Source: Athripsodes cinereus (lineage: Eukaryota > Arthropoda > Insecta > Trichoptera > Leptoceridae). From it: a stretch of DNA of 64,000 nucleotides. The stretch covers positions 19,599,746 to 19,663,745 of the forward strand of contig OX388324.1 of the NCBI GenBank assembly GCA_947579605.1. The letters run 5' to 3'. Below, one piece after another: positions 1 through 9,751 of the stretch (position 1 is the stretch's first letter; each line of letters starts with the position of its first letter). A program made the translations under genes and the position numbers. The notes under the pieces are model-generated. The model was not told the origin of the DNA. It searched no databases and saw only the letters and a list, made by a program, of their open reading frames with translations.

Positions 1-159
1 CAAGTCTGAGCACCCCTGGTCTACATCATATCTTAAACGATTTATTATACCCACACCATATTTGCCTGGGAAATGTAATCCAAGCAGTTCTTCTATGAGT
101 CTAGGACTTGGATTTGGTTTCTTACGAACGATAGTATTCAAAACTCTCTCCGCCTTTCT
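1..159 (-). CDS. Candidate partial host exon, unidentified, cut by window edge
   Basis: On the minus strand a frame stays open for 53 codons, from just after a TGA at 160-162 to the window edge. The translation (core LIEELLGLHFPGKYG, then VGIINRLRYDVDQ) has a protein-like composition, unlike the Lys/Asn/Phe-rich noise read from AT-rich DNA elsewhere here. A possible splice acceptor AG lies next to the TGA, so the TGA could be intronic. There is no initiation codon, so this would be an internal or last exon. I do not recognise the family. It could also be a fragment of an unrecognised transposon. Length and composition are observed; exon status is inference. Confidence 0.3.
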
Positions 160-279
160 TCAGTACTACAATCAAGGTTATGAGCAACAAATTTTCAGAT
201 AGAAATAGAAATATCTATTTTTACCATTAAAGGATGACGTCACAGAAATATATTTGGAGGACAACAACGGAACAAAAAC

Positions 280-390
280 AAAACAAACAAAAAGGTGGTA
301 TATCTTTCTAACTGCGCAGTTCTAAAACAAAAACAAAACAAAAAAAAGGTGGTATCTCTTTCAACTGCGCAGTTCTAACTATGCGTGAAA
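280..390 (+). repeat. Two-unit direct repeat, about 53 bp
   Basis: The unit (AACAAAAACAAAACAA, then GGTGGTAT, then AACTGCGCAGTTCTAA) occurs twice in a row with small indels. Each unit contains the perfect palindrome AACTGCGCAGTT. Confidence 0.7.
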
Positions 391-504
391 AAGAGATAAA
401 GTACCATAACACATGCTATCTCAGATAGTAAATTATTTCAAAGTAGAGCGTTGTCATGTAGGTATTATCCTTCCAACTGTCAGTATTGCAAAATCACTCA
501 ATAT

Positions 505-842
505 TGGGTGGAACCAGTGATATGTTATACCTAGATTTGCAATATGAATCTCAAACATGCACCATCAATAAAATCTCGTTGCGGTCCTTGGTGCCGCAAT
601 TTTTAGTTTGAAAAAAAGCGACACACATATAAATTGTTTGTAGATAACAAGAGATAGACAATATGAGAATGGGGAATTTTACAGACGACAAAGGCCGGTA
701 GATAGATATGAATATATACATAAGAAAAGAGATGAATATATTATATTACTCAGGTATTGTACCTCGACGGGTGGGTACACATTTTTAGAGAATATTTGTA
801 TGACATTGCGAATCTAGTTGTAACATATCACTGGGTGGAACA
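505..842. repeat. Inner foldback inside the T1 element
   Basis: GGAACCAGTGATATGTTATA at about 508 is inverted near 820-840, and the flanking CTAGATTTGCAAT is inverted as ATTGCGAATCTAG. Arms are about 38 bp with a loop of about 260 bp. It may be a separate insertion or part of the host element. Confidence 0.5.
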
Positions 843-1194
843 TATATGTAACATAACATGTATAGACAATTCACACAGATCGACGCCTGAAGAATACCTT
901 TTTGATTATTAGGTATTCAACGCCTGAAGAATACCTAATAATAAAAAAAAAACTTTCAGTGTCGTTTTTGTTATTATTTTGTCGTCTGACTTTTTTTTCT
1001 CTTATGGCACAACATCCTACAAGGATGATTTGCGCAATCTGACGGTTTGCCCTCCAAGTAAAAGCAAATCCATAGACAAGACCACGTGAACTTTAATGGT
1101 CTATTAAATGATGAGAAAAAAATTATTCTTATTTGCTGTTCAACAATGTATTGCGCTATAAAGAAAAAAAAACTAAATCATTTATGGAATACGT

Positions 1195-1320
1195 AGTAAT
1201 AAACTTTATTGTACAAAAAAAATAAGATTTCAACAAGATAATATACAAATAATTTTGCACAATGAGCGAGTTTATCGCAGAAAAGCAATATCTTCCAACT
1301 AATCAAATTACCTAGCAGTA
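1195..1320 (-). mobile_element. LINE 3'-UTR remnant (family U)
   Basis: Read on the minus strand, the order is a GTTGGAAGATATTGC-type word, a GATAAACTCG word, TTGTACAATAAAG, then an AT-rich end. The same order recurs at 7130-7200, 17715-17760, 40450-40575, 54135-54270 and 54440-54510. It resembles the 3' untranslated end of lepidopteran LINEs. No coding sequence is attached. Confidence 0.5.
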
Positions 1321-1860
1321 TTCAAATAATGTAACGATCATTTTAATAGAACAAATAATTTTGTTTTATTTTGCACAAGCATGTGAATTGTCTAAACATG
1401 GTATGTTATGTTATGTTATAAATATACTTTTCTCAAATGAGATAGGTTCATTGCAATCTTAAACAGAACAGGCGAGTACCTACCTGTTACATAAATAAAA
1501 AATATATGTATCTATATCAGTATTCCATAAACACTTTCAAAAATCTTGAATTATTTATACAGCATCAAAAGCCGCCAACGGGCGAACAGTTTAGTCATGT
1601 CTTGTCTATTATTTTCCATCTGTCTCAGTCTACTCCATACTTATGTGTTATTCGTCCTGCTCATATTTTATTTAAGCAACACAGTTGTTCTTCATATTAT
1701 GTAAGAGTAAGAAAGAAAGATTAAAATATGTTGATGGATATACAAACGTATTCAAATTTCGAATATTTTTCATATTTAAAATGGCGTAGGAAAAATTGAT
1801 AATATAATGAGATTATCATATATATTTCACATAAATATTGTCAAGTCTTTTTCAATAGTA
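1321..1860. other. AT-rich stretch with no recognised gene
   Basis: Only a short (TATGT)n run near 1405-1428 stands out. A 72-residue open frame at 1506 has no coding character. Confidence 0.6.
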
Positions 1861-2790
1861 TTAGGTCCTTACATATGAAATTGGCGTTTCATATGGCAGA
1901 AATGAAAACGATTTTTTTTATGAAACTATTTTTTTATTTAGTCAAAGTATGTAATAGGCTATCTATGCACTTTTGCCATCTCGAAGGTAGTTCATTGATT
2001 CCTTTACTAAAAAAAGTGTGTGAGCGAGAATCAATAAAATCTTTGAAGGCCGTTTGGACAGCCTCGTGAGAATTGAATTTTTTTCCTTGCATGAAGTTGT
2101 CCAAATTCCGAAAAAAATGGTAATCAGTTGGAGCAAGGTCCGGGGAGTATGGTGGGTGTCGAAGACATTCCAGTCGCAGCTCCCGTAGTTTTGCGGTCGT
2201 CAAACGTGCCGTATGTGGTCGAGCGTTGTCCTGAAGCAGCAGTACCAATTCATGCGGTACCCATTTTTCAAGTTTTTTCACTTTTCCAATTTGTTTCAAG
2301 TGAATCAAAATGGTTTTATCACTCACACCGAAGCCTGCCGCTAACTCTGACGTGGTTTGCGATGGATCTGCTTCCACAATTGCTTTTGATTCTTCGTTAT
2401 CAACTTGTGTCTCCGGCCGTCCACGAGGCTTGTTCTGTAGGTCAAAATTTCCAGAACGGAAACGTTGGAACCAATAACGTACCGTATTTTCTTTTGCAGT
2501 AGCTTCCCCATACGCATTGTTAATCCTACGAGCCGTTTCTGCAGCACTAGTGCCGAGGTGAAACTCATATTCGTAAATATAGCGATATTTTAAGTTCTCC
2601 ATATTGTGAACAGAACGATGTGAAAGAAAAACAAATGACGCGATAACAAATAAATTTCGTAATTCGAACACAGAAATACATGGTCTTAAATTTGAAATAA
2701 ATTTGAATTTGGAATTCCTAGCCGAACGCCACATATTTTGAATCAAAGTTGCCAGTTCGCCAAACGCCAATTTCATATGTAAGGACCTAA
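1861..2790 (-). mobile_element. Mariner-family transposon, internally deleted
   Basis: Perfect 29-bp terminal inverted repeats are visible: TTAGGTCCTTACATATGAAA and onward at 1861-1889, and its exact reverse complement at 2762-2790. Both ends are flanked by TA, the mariner target duplication. The element is 930 bp, against about 1.3 kb for a full mariner. It encodes a shortened transposase on the minus strand. Identical ends suggest recent insertion or ends kept functional, but the deletion makes the copy non-autonomous. Confidence 0.95.
1934..2602 (-). pseudogene. Mariner transposase with central deletion
   Basis: This is a DNA-binding and strand-transfer enzyme of the mariner/Tc1 class. 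I start it at the Met at 2602 (MENLKYRYIYEYEF), giving 222 residues; the frame stays open further upstream but that extension has no mariner character. The N-terminal helix-turn-helix region is present: a GTSAAETARRINNAYGE segment, then ENTVRYWFQRFRSGNF, the GRP linker, and a second helical region around SELAAGFGVSDKTI. After WVPHEL the protein jumps straight to VLLLQDNARPHTA (second catalytic Asp) and HPPYSPDLAPTDYHFF (third catalytic position). The roughly 120 residues holding the first catalytic Asp are missing, with the reading frame kept. It should still bind ends but not catalyse. Family members are usually about 345 residues. Confidence 0.92.
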
Positions 2791-2816
2791 TATTATCATC
2801 AAATAAAATTTTCAAT

Positions 2817-3062
2817 ACCATCACCACTTATCCCATAAGTGTGGTAGACAGCAGACAAATTACATGCAAAACATTTGTTTTCATGCAATAAAAAACTTCG
2901 AATTCGGAAGGTGTGGCATATTTTATGTCTAAATTGAAATTGTTAATATGAAATTTCTTATTTGTGATGTTAAACAAACACCCACCTTTTACAGGATACT
3001 ATAAAAATTAACACATCCTTTGCAGAAAAGGGTGAGAGACCTATTATTTGCTGAAGACTCTA
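2817..3062 (-). repeat. Dispersed repeat DR1, fragment
   Basis: In reverse orientation this shows the DR1 order: a CCATCAC...TATCCCA end, a TAGACAGCAGACAAATTACATG segment, then a TTTTACAGGATACT word and GAAAAGGGTGAGAGACC. It is diverged. The mariner sits 27 bp to its left. Confidence 0.6.
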
Positions 3063-3212
3063 CAAAAAAATGAAATTAAACATGAATATACCTACTTATG
3101 TATCATAATAAGTTTTATCACGAAGAAAACACGACTTGAAAAGTGACAATTCTTAATGAGTTAATAATACCCATTATATATTATTACTAGCTGGCCCGGC
3201 GAACTTCGTACC

Positions 3213-3415
3213 GCCTAAGAATCAATGAACGATTTCATACATACATCTTCTTCCCCTTGTCCTAGTTCGGTCGGGGACCCATTGCTCCTAAGTATCTCCT
3301 CCAGAGATAACTGTCCACCGCTGCTTCCAGGACCTCTGGCCACTCCAAACCTAGCCTTTCAACACATGTTCGACACCTGCCCTATCTTCTGCCCTCTCCC
3401 ACTGACTTTATGAAT
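3213..3415 (-). mobile_element. LINE tail (family P) captured inside the Helitron
   Basis: The minus strand reads a degraded reverse-transcriptase C-terminus (GLEWPEVLEAAVD-like) followed by CCGACCGAACTAGGACAAGG and a short ATGT tail. The same sequence in less decayed form is at 6190-6520, and another at 49950-50150. It also sits inside the plus-strand Helitron at about 22745-22925, so it was carried along with the Helitron. Confidence 0.75.
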
Positions 3416-3503
3416 GATTAATATTATTAATCTCTTTACAAACTCCCGTAATTGTCAAAGTGTGTCATCGAAGGTATAGTGTAAAAAAATATAATTCATT
3501 TGG

Positions 3504-3859
3504 AACTTTCGCAGTTTAGCGGCCCCACCCGTTGTCGAGTACTTTTTTCCATAGAAAAAGTAATATTTTCGAAACTTGAGGAAATTGTTGCCATGTGGTG
3601 AATTATTTTTTGGTCACCAAATTTTTGGAAATTTCTTTTATAGGAAAAAAAATTCGCAACTATGAAACTTGAGCGGCCCCACCCGTTGTCAAGTAATATG
3701 TACGGAATTTTAGGAAATTAATTTTCGAAGTGGATTTTTTTGCCGGCAAATTAAAATAATTATACATATGGCAACAATTTCCTCAAGTTTCAAAAATATT
3801 ACCTTTTCTATGGAAAAAAAGTACTCGACAACGGGTGGGGCCGCTAAACTGCGAAAGTT
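3504..3859. repeat. Foldback element F1 nested in Helitron
   Basis: AACTTTCGCAGTTTAGCGGC opens the left side and its inverse closes the right. Arms run about 90 bp and include CCCCACCCGTTGTCGAGTAC. The 356-bp unit is present with the same length at 22295-22650. Confidence 0.85.
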
Positions 3860-3863
3860 ACAT

Positions 3864-4100
3864 TATTTTTTTTTTTACATAGACAATTCACACACATCGA
3901 GCTAGTCCCAAACTTAGATGAATCTTGATTATGGGTACTAACGCGACGATACACACATATACAATGCACTATATACATATATATGTAACACCCAGACCCA
4001 GGACAATTTGAAAAAGGTCATTCTTCACTTTGCCCTGTCCGGGAATCGAACCCGGGACCTCGTGACTCAAAGGAAAGAGCTCCGCGCCACACCGGCCGAC
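3864..4100 (-). mobile_element. tRNA-derived SINE nested in Helitron
   Basis: On the minus strand the head carries a box-A-like TGGCGCGGAGC and a clear box B, GGTTCGATTCC, spaced as in a tRNA-type polymerase III promoter. A body (CCTGGGTCTGGGTGTTACAT, then GTACCCATAATC) and an A-rich 3' end after GAATTGTCTATGT follow. Intact copy at 22054-22290, truncated copy at 20623-20741. Confidence 0.85.
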
Positions 4101-4393
4101 ATGAACAATTTATGTTGAACAATTATACTTAACTCAGATTTGTTTATAAATTATCTACAGTACGTAATATAATTATGTATGTAGGTACTAATTTTTTTTT
4201 CAGGTAGATTTTACCTATTCATTTAAAATTTATAAAAATTCTTTCCATGATTTTTTAAAAATTGAAATATCAGAACTACAGATGTTAAATTGTATGGATA
4301 ACGATTCTAATTTGAGAATGTATAGAAAAATTATCATATAAATAGGCCAATCTATAAAAAAAACTTCATTGTTGATTTTGTATAATTCTCCAT

Positions 4394-4622
4394 AAAAACA
4401 ATAAAAAGAAAAACCTTCAGAAATGGGGATACCTATCTGCAGAGGACGACATACAATGTGAATGTGGCGCAGTTCAGGATGATAGCCACCTACTAATATG
4501 CCCACTGATGGGGGACGGCTGTAGTCCTGAAGACCTTATCATAGCTAACGACAAGGCGATGAATGTCGCCGCTTATTGGAGTGGGAAGATTTAAAAAAGA
4601 CCGGACACGTAAAGTAAGTAAG
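4394..4622 (+). mobile_element. 5'-truncated LINE insertion inside the Helitron
   Basis: This 229-bp block is absent from the otherwise matching plus-strand Helitrons and is bounded by ATTCTCCAT at 4385-4393 and 4623-4631, a 9-bp target duplication. It encodes the last residues of a LINE polyprotein, with a CECGAVQDDSHLLICP zinc-knuckle-like motif, ending in AYWSGKI and a stop. It finishes with a GTAAGTAAGT tail. The same C-terminus, diverged, ends near 49950. It dates this insertion after the Helitron. Confidence 0.88.
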
Positions 4623-4895
4623 TATTCTCCATATTGCATTTTTTATTGAAATTAAAAATGTACGGCGTAAATAATTTTCTTCGTAATTTTTCTTCTCTGT
4701 CTGCAAATTTCACTACACAATCTTGCATCAGAACTACCTACATGATCACATTCTTATTTTCATCTTTAATAGCACAATTTTTGGTTCAATAATAATTTTC
4801 CATCTGCAAAAATAAAATACAATTTCAAATATAATCTGTGCACGTCCACATTTATGTGACAGCCGATCTATCGATACATAAATATTAGTCGAATA

Positions 4896-5316
4896 ATTCG
4901 GTTGTTACATGGCAATAGGTTGTATCTCGCATTTTTTGCGTTTTCAAGTTTGTTCCATAAAATGCTCAAAATAGTGTAATATTTGATGTGGCAAAAGGAT
5001 ATGTCTCTTTATAGTCAGAATAAAGAGAGAAAAGACGTAACTTATTGACATGTAGAAAGATTGTTTTCTTCAACATGGCAAAAAAACTCAAATATTTTTA
5101 AACTGCAAGAAATTATTTAGTGAATGTTACATACATCTTGTAGAAGAAATTATTAAGAGAATGTTACATCTATCTTTTAGAAATAATAATTACCTTCATT
5201 TTGATATATAATGCTCGAAATTTGGCTGAAATATCTGTTTTGCAAACTTTGTTTTTGCTCTCCTGTAAAATTATGTTTTAGTGAGATACAACCTATTGCC
5301 ATGTAACTACCGAATT
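4896..5316. repeat. Foldback element F2 nested in Helitron
   Basis: TACATGGCAATAGGTTGTAT occurs at the left and is inverted on the right, giving arms of about 34 bp that end in GAGATACAACC words. The same unit lies at 19654-20075 and about 21086-21508 in the plus-strand Helitrons. Confidence 0.8.
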
Positions 5317-5659
5317 ATAGTAAACAAATATTAGTACACATTTCGTTCATATTAGTTATAGTAATTTGGTTCTTAATATAGCAGAACCTACGGATTATTT
5401 TAGCACAATGCAACAGGCGACGTGGGGGCGCTAATAGCGTATGGACTCTCCATATTGTTTTTATTTTTGAAATTAAAAATGTATGGCGTAAATAATTTTC
5501 TTCATATTGTTTCTTCCCGTGAATTTGTAAGATGTTTTAATAGCCTATAGTTTAATCCGGGCGGAGAAGAATCCAACAAATCAGAGATCATTCAAATCGG
5601 TACAGCCATTCTTGAGTTATAAGTGTTGTAACACACACGTCTTCCTTTTATATATTAGA

Positions 5660-5984
5660 TTTTTAGGTAACGATCAACAAACTGTAATGATTTAATAATA
5701 TGGCAACATTATATCAGCTGTCACTTTAATTCTCAATTCCTCCAAGTGGCGCTACTGTAGGTAGGTAGGTACACGTAAAGTATTGTAACTTAGTAATGAG
5801 GAGGCGCTCAATTAATAGTTAGTTTAGGCTTAGTATCCAATATTATACAATAGCGTTCTCGAATTCGGTTTTGCTTGGAACATACAATAAGATATTATTT
5901 GAATAATTTACTCAAGTAAACGAGATGGGTAGGAACAGTTAATAAAAAAAATACTTAGTTAATTGATAAACTTTTTCTCCTTTT
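5660..5984. other. AT-rich spacer with no recognised gene
   Basis: I see no coding or repeat structure except a GTAGGTAGGTAGGTAC run at about 5757-5772. Confidence 0.6.
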
Positions 5985-6070
5985 TCTTGTAATAGATGAA
6001 AGAAAATTAATGTCTCTCAGAATTTTCTATGAGTTTTTGAGTGTCCTGTAAAAGGCAGGTAATTATAAAA
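5985..6070 (+). repeat. Dispersed repeat DR1, fragment
   Basis: It contains TTTGAGTGTCCTGTAAAAGG followed by CAGG, the most conserved DR1 word, in forward orientation. Confidence 0.75.
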
Positions 6071-6189
6071 CATCGCGTATATGTAAGAAAATAGAATTTA
6101 TTTTATATTCTTTTTTATTTATAACATGCAGTTTAATGGCTACGTTGAGATAAGATTATAATATAGATTAATCAATTATCGAATATGAT

Positions 6190-6520
6190 GGTGAAAATAT
6201 ACATATGTACATCCATACATCTTCTTCTCCTTGTCCTAGTTGGGTCGACGGCCCATTGCGCCCAGGTACCTCGTTCAGAGATCCCTGTCCACCGCTGCTT
6301 TCAGGATCTCTGGCCACTCCAAACCAAGTCTTTCAATATCAACACACAAGTTCGACACCTGCCCTTGCCAGCTTCTTCTAAGGCGGCCCACTGGTCTTCT
6401 GCTCTCTCCCGCAGCCTCCAAAGAGCTAAGTGGTAGTCTGTGTTCTGGAATGCGGAGCACGTGACCCAGCCATCGCAACTGCGACCTCTCTATATGCAGG
6501 AGCACTGATTCCACCTTGAG
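6190..6520 (-). mobile_element. 5'-truncated LINE (family P), C-terminal coding remnant
   Basis: A 79-residue open frame (6275-6514) carries the RSQLRWLGHVLRIPEHRLPL signature found after the reverse-transcriptase domain of many insect LINEs, then GRLRRSWQGQVSNLCVD and ERLGLEWPEILKAAVDRDL. The 3' end runs into CAACTAGGACAAGGAGAAGA and a short ATGTAC-type tail near 6200. Only the extreme C-terminus is kept, as expected from incomplete target-primed reverse transcription. Confidence 0.8.
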
Positions 6521-7129
6521 AGCATCACAAACATACGTATTCTTTTATGGTCTCTCAATGACACCCCAGCCTATCCCCGGAGGAACCGTTAAAATATACC
6601 TACAGCTAAATCATTCAACGGAAGTTTGCTTTTTCTAACAAAAACAAACTTTTAATTTATGAGGGTCACTTAAAAGTTATTATTTTTTTAATATCGTTAA
6701 TTTACGATTAATGGATAAGGTAACGAGTTAAAACTCAGATAGTGGAAATATACCTATTTATTAATAATAGTTAGTCAGTTTGGTTGTTAGGGTGGCCGAG
6801 AATTGGTAGATAGAAAATTAATATTAAATTCACAAGTGGTAGAAACAATAGGAACCACACTTGATCACAACTTAATAAACCTGTCTTAAGTTTACAACAG
6901 CTGATGAGTGGTGCCTACCTACATAGTTGGGTAGGTACTACGTGTCTGTCTAGTGAAATGAACAAGGTATTTCAATCTAATCAATAAATAAGTTTTTGAA
7001 TAGGATCTCGAGTTCAGAATAGTTTTGACTTTGTTCAAGGGACTATGTAGAGATATACCAAAATCGGATATTTTTGAACTATGTTTAGATACCTATTAAG
7101 TATAGTAGAAAGTTTTTAATAATAATAAA
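6521..7129. other. AT-rich spacer with no recognised gene
   Basis: I see nothing recognisable in this stretch. Confidence 0.5.
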
Positions 7130-7205
7130 CGCTTATTGTCAAAAATAAATTTTACAAAAGGCGTACATATTGCCTTGAGGCAATGTCTTCCAGTAAACCT
7201 ACTAC
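7130..7205 (-). mobile_element. LINE 3'-UTR remnant (family U)
   Basis: AATAATAAACGCTTATTGTC, then GGCAATGTCTTCCAGTAAACC in reverse, matches the family U layout seen at 54135-54270. Confidence 0.45.
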
Positions 7206-7224
7206 AATGTTTGATAAATATGTT

Positions 7225-7413
7225 TAATTTTATTAGATAAAATATAAAAATATAATATTATTGAGCACTGTTTAATTTCCACTTTGTTAGGTTAGATACC
7301 GAACGTTTTCGCCTGTACTTGTAGGCATCTTCAGGGAAACTGAAATCTAAAAATTGTTCAATTAAACAGTGCTCAATAATATATTTTTATATTTTATTTA
7401 ATAAAATTAAAAA
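7225..7413. repeat. Hairpin repeat with 50-bp arms
   Basis: The left arm ends TATTGAGCACTGTTTAATT and the right arm begins with its inverse. The arms extend through TAATTTTATTAGATAAAAT. The loop carries, on the minus strand, CCTGAAGATGCCTACAAG and GGCGAAAACG, a motif of the type found at Penelope-like termini here. Confidence 0.8.
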
Positions 7414-7649
7414 TAAATTTCCACTGTGTAAACACAAAAACTCTTGAATTATTGTTTAAGTATAGAGTGAGTTTAGATCAATTAAGGTAAACAGGACATA
7501 TAAACAGAAAATAGAATATAATGTAAAACAAGAATACCTATATAAATATAAAAATGTAAGCATTCATAACCATAAACCTATACCTATAATAGGTAGGTAT
7601 AGGTATGTATCTAAGTGAGAACTCTCTACTATTAATGAGATGGTGGGTT
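7414..7649. other. AT-rich spacer
   Basis: Only short TAGGTAGGTATAGG runs are seen. Confidence 0.5.
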
Positions 7650-7940
7650 GTTTGTGAGGGATTTTGCTTTATACCTATTTGAATAAGCCTATAGTTGAAG
7701 AGGACCGAATATCATTGGGGAGGTTGTTCCAGATTCTGGTAGCATGTACGGTGAAAGATGATGAGTAAAAATATGTACCTACTATGAAGTGGAAATTCTA
7801 GACGCCGATTATGTTGGGACCTTAACGATAGACCATGCGAAGAAAAGGGAACAAACCGTTCGAAGAGAATAATGAATAACAACTCAAGACAATGAATGGC
7901 AACCGTGAATGAAGAAGCTAGCCTCAAAGTCATCCTCGTG
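7650..7940. other. Possible decayed retroelement coding stretch
   Basis: The base composition is less AT-rich, and the plus strand reads a short LGRLFQILVACTVKDDE-like stretch before stops. This could be an old LINE remnant. I cannot assign a family. Confidence 0.25.
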
Positions 7941-8609
7941 TATCATCGTCAATAGTTGACGACTGTCTGAATATGTAGCTTGCTGTCCTTTATATTTTTT
8001 CTTATTTAATGACTAATTTTATGGACCTATTTTTTTCATACATAATAATTATTTATTTTCTACCAATCACTCAAGTGAATAGCAGGTCAAGTCTCGGACT
8101 GACAGTGTTGAATGACGTAGATGTGGTTGTTAGTAAGAGGTAATTGAATATAGCAATTTAGGAAAACCAAAAGGGTCATTCCATTATTATTGAATAGGTC
8201 AATTATTTACAAACACACAACTCCCCATCTCTTTTCTTCTCATCAACTCTCACCCCATTATTCTCTATCTCTTTCTCATCCTATCTATCCTTCAACAGTC
8301 AATATAAGTACCCGCACCGAAACACAAATAATACTCAAGTACCAACTTCCTTATACTGTAAAAGCTAATGGAACATCTACTTAAGTATGTGTGTATTAAT
8401 AAAATAAGTATTTTTACGTCATTGAAAATTTCTCATCAATATGCTAAGAAAATGAAGACCGCGAAAGCCTGCAACAACATAAAAATACAGGTAGTCTGAA
8501 GTTTTCATCACATATTTTCTATCTAGAAATTCAGAAATTGGTTCTCAATACTAATACTAGTAATTATAATGATAACCAGACATTTTTTTGACGATGCGCC
8601 GTTTTGTGG
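7941..8609. other. AT-rich spacer with no recognised gene
   Basis: A 64-residue Ser/His-rich frame at 8190 looks non-coding. Confidence 0.5.
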
Positions 8610-8850
8610 AAAAACTACCGCAAGGGCCCATTCAATAATCATAACACCTCCTGTACAATAAGGTCTTTAAACCTGCTTTGAACACCTCCACACTCTCCAA
8701 AGTTCACAAATCATAGGGAATTTTGTTCCACAGCAATGGACCAGCCACACAGAAGGCACGGTCAACATAGTTAGCCAGACCCCCTCCACGTGGCACCACA
8801 AGTCTATTGACAGAGTCTTTGTTAGCTGACCTTAGTGATTTCAATGTTAA
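8610..8850 (-). mobile_element. Decayed LINE ORF2 C-terminus, CR1/jockey-like
   Basis: The minus strand reads a segment close to NRLVVPRGGGLANYVDRAF, then CVAGPLLWNKIPYDL, a stop, and ESVEVFKAGLKTLLYRR. The pattern of R-AF-V-GP-LWN-(I/L)P followed by F(K)..LK..L is the characteristic end of CR1/jockey-type reverse-transcriptase ORFs. In-frame stops show it is dead. Confidence 0.7.
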
Positions 8851-9242
8851 TAGTAGGGCTGCTTGAGAAAAAACTTAATATAAAAATAAATTGACTCTTT
8901 TAGTTTTAAAAAATGTATTGAAAGATATTTGCGAATACTTTATCAAATAAAAAGAAATAAAAGTACCTACATAGGTAACCAAACTTCCTACCAATAACAA
9001 AAGCGGTTTTATGCCGGTTATCTATTTAATACTGAGGATAAAGTAAAAATAACTAACTAAATAAGTAAATCTTTTTGTTTGATTTTATTGGCACTTGCAA
9101 TGTTGTAATCACGAAACAATTTTAAGTATTTAGTATTAGTTACTAAAGCACTGAAATTTAAGTGGTTGAGTTCATAGCTGCTCATACTAAATAAATTTAA
9201 AAAAAATTATCGGTCGAAAATTCAATAAAAACAAAACAAACC
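8851..9242. other. AT-rich spacer
   Basis: No coding or structured sequence was recognised. Confidence 0.5.
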
Positions 9243-9751
9243 AGAAACCTCGATTGGAGAACCATGTCTACACAATGCAACATTGTGTAGAATCTAATCG
9301 GAAGAAGTGAGAAAGGTGTCCCAACGCTTACGAATTGGCTCAAGGCTGGCTTAAGTGATCACTTTCGGTGTCCATGGACAACGTTCACTAATTCCACCAT
9401 TCTTACTGTCACGATTTAAGGTCCACCAATCGAAAGACGCTTTATGCAAACCTTAGAAGCAACCATATTTTTGGGATCTCATTTTTCAGATCTCAAATAG
9501 ATCGCGATCTCCCGTCTAAATGGCGCCGGAACAATTAAGTTCAATACTTTATCGGCTGCTAGTTCGGGTGGACCTTACATCGTGACAGTGAGAATGGTGG
9601 AATTGGTGAACGTTGTCCATGGACACCGAAAGTGATCACTTAAGCCAGCCTTGAGCCAATTCGTAAGCGTTGGGACACCTTTCTCACTTCTTCCGATTAG
9701 ATTCTACACAATGTTGCATTGTGTAGACATGGTTCTCCAATCGAAGTTTCT
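9243..9751. mobile_element. Foldback element with about 185-bp inverted arms (family FB)
   Basis: The left arm (9243-9427) runs from AGAAACCTCGATTGGAGAAC to GTCACGATTTAAGGTCCACC. The right arm (9568-9751) is its near-perfect inverse. The central 140 bp is unique and holds TAAATGGCGCCGG. Each arm also contains a local palindrome, CACAATGCAACATTGTG. Related decayed single arms lie at 36520-36625 and 62720-62815. No coding capacity. Confidence 0.9.

Larger units (their letters stand above)
218..1106. mobile_element. Non-autonomous DNA transposon with terminal inverted repeats (family T1, copy 1)
   Basis: The left end reads ACCATTAAAGGATGACGTCA and the right end finishes CACGTGAACTTTAATGGTC, giving inverted ends of about 11-16 bp. 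Positions 917-1105 match 11040-11231 in reverse orientation, which defines a two-copy family. No transposase is visible. The element contains a two-unit direct repeat (289-390) and an inner inverted pair (508-545 with 803-840). A TA target duplication is plausible but not clear, so the superfamily is left open. Confidence 0.5.
3187..5659 (-). mobile_element. Helitron, complete non-autonomous copy
   Basis: On the minus strand it begins TCTAATATATAAAAGGAAG and ends GCCGGGCCAGCTAG, with a GGCG/CGCC hairpin just before the last 11 bases. It lies between a flanking A (3186) and T (5660), so it shows the three Helitron hallmarks: 5' TC, 3' CTRR and A/T target without duplication. Length is 2473 bp. 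It is nearly identical to the plus-strand copy at 20742-22973, apart from an extra LINE insertion at 4394-4622. No Rep/helicase gene is present, so it depends on a partner element. Confidence 0.9.

Noticed and set aside
280..390. CRISPR-like spaced repeats
   Set aside because: Only two adjacent imperfect units without spacers, in a eukaryotic transposon context.
2128..2502. 124-residue plus-strand frame
   Set aside because: It lies antisense to the mariner transposase, whose motifs are unmistakable.
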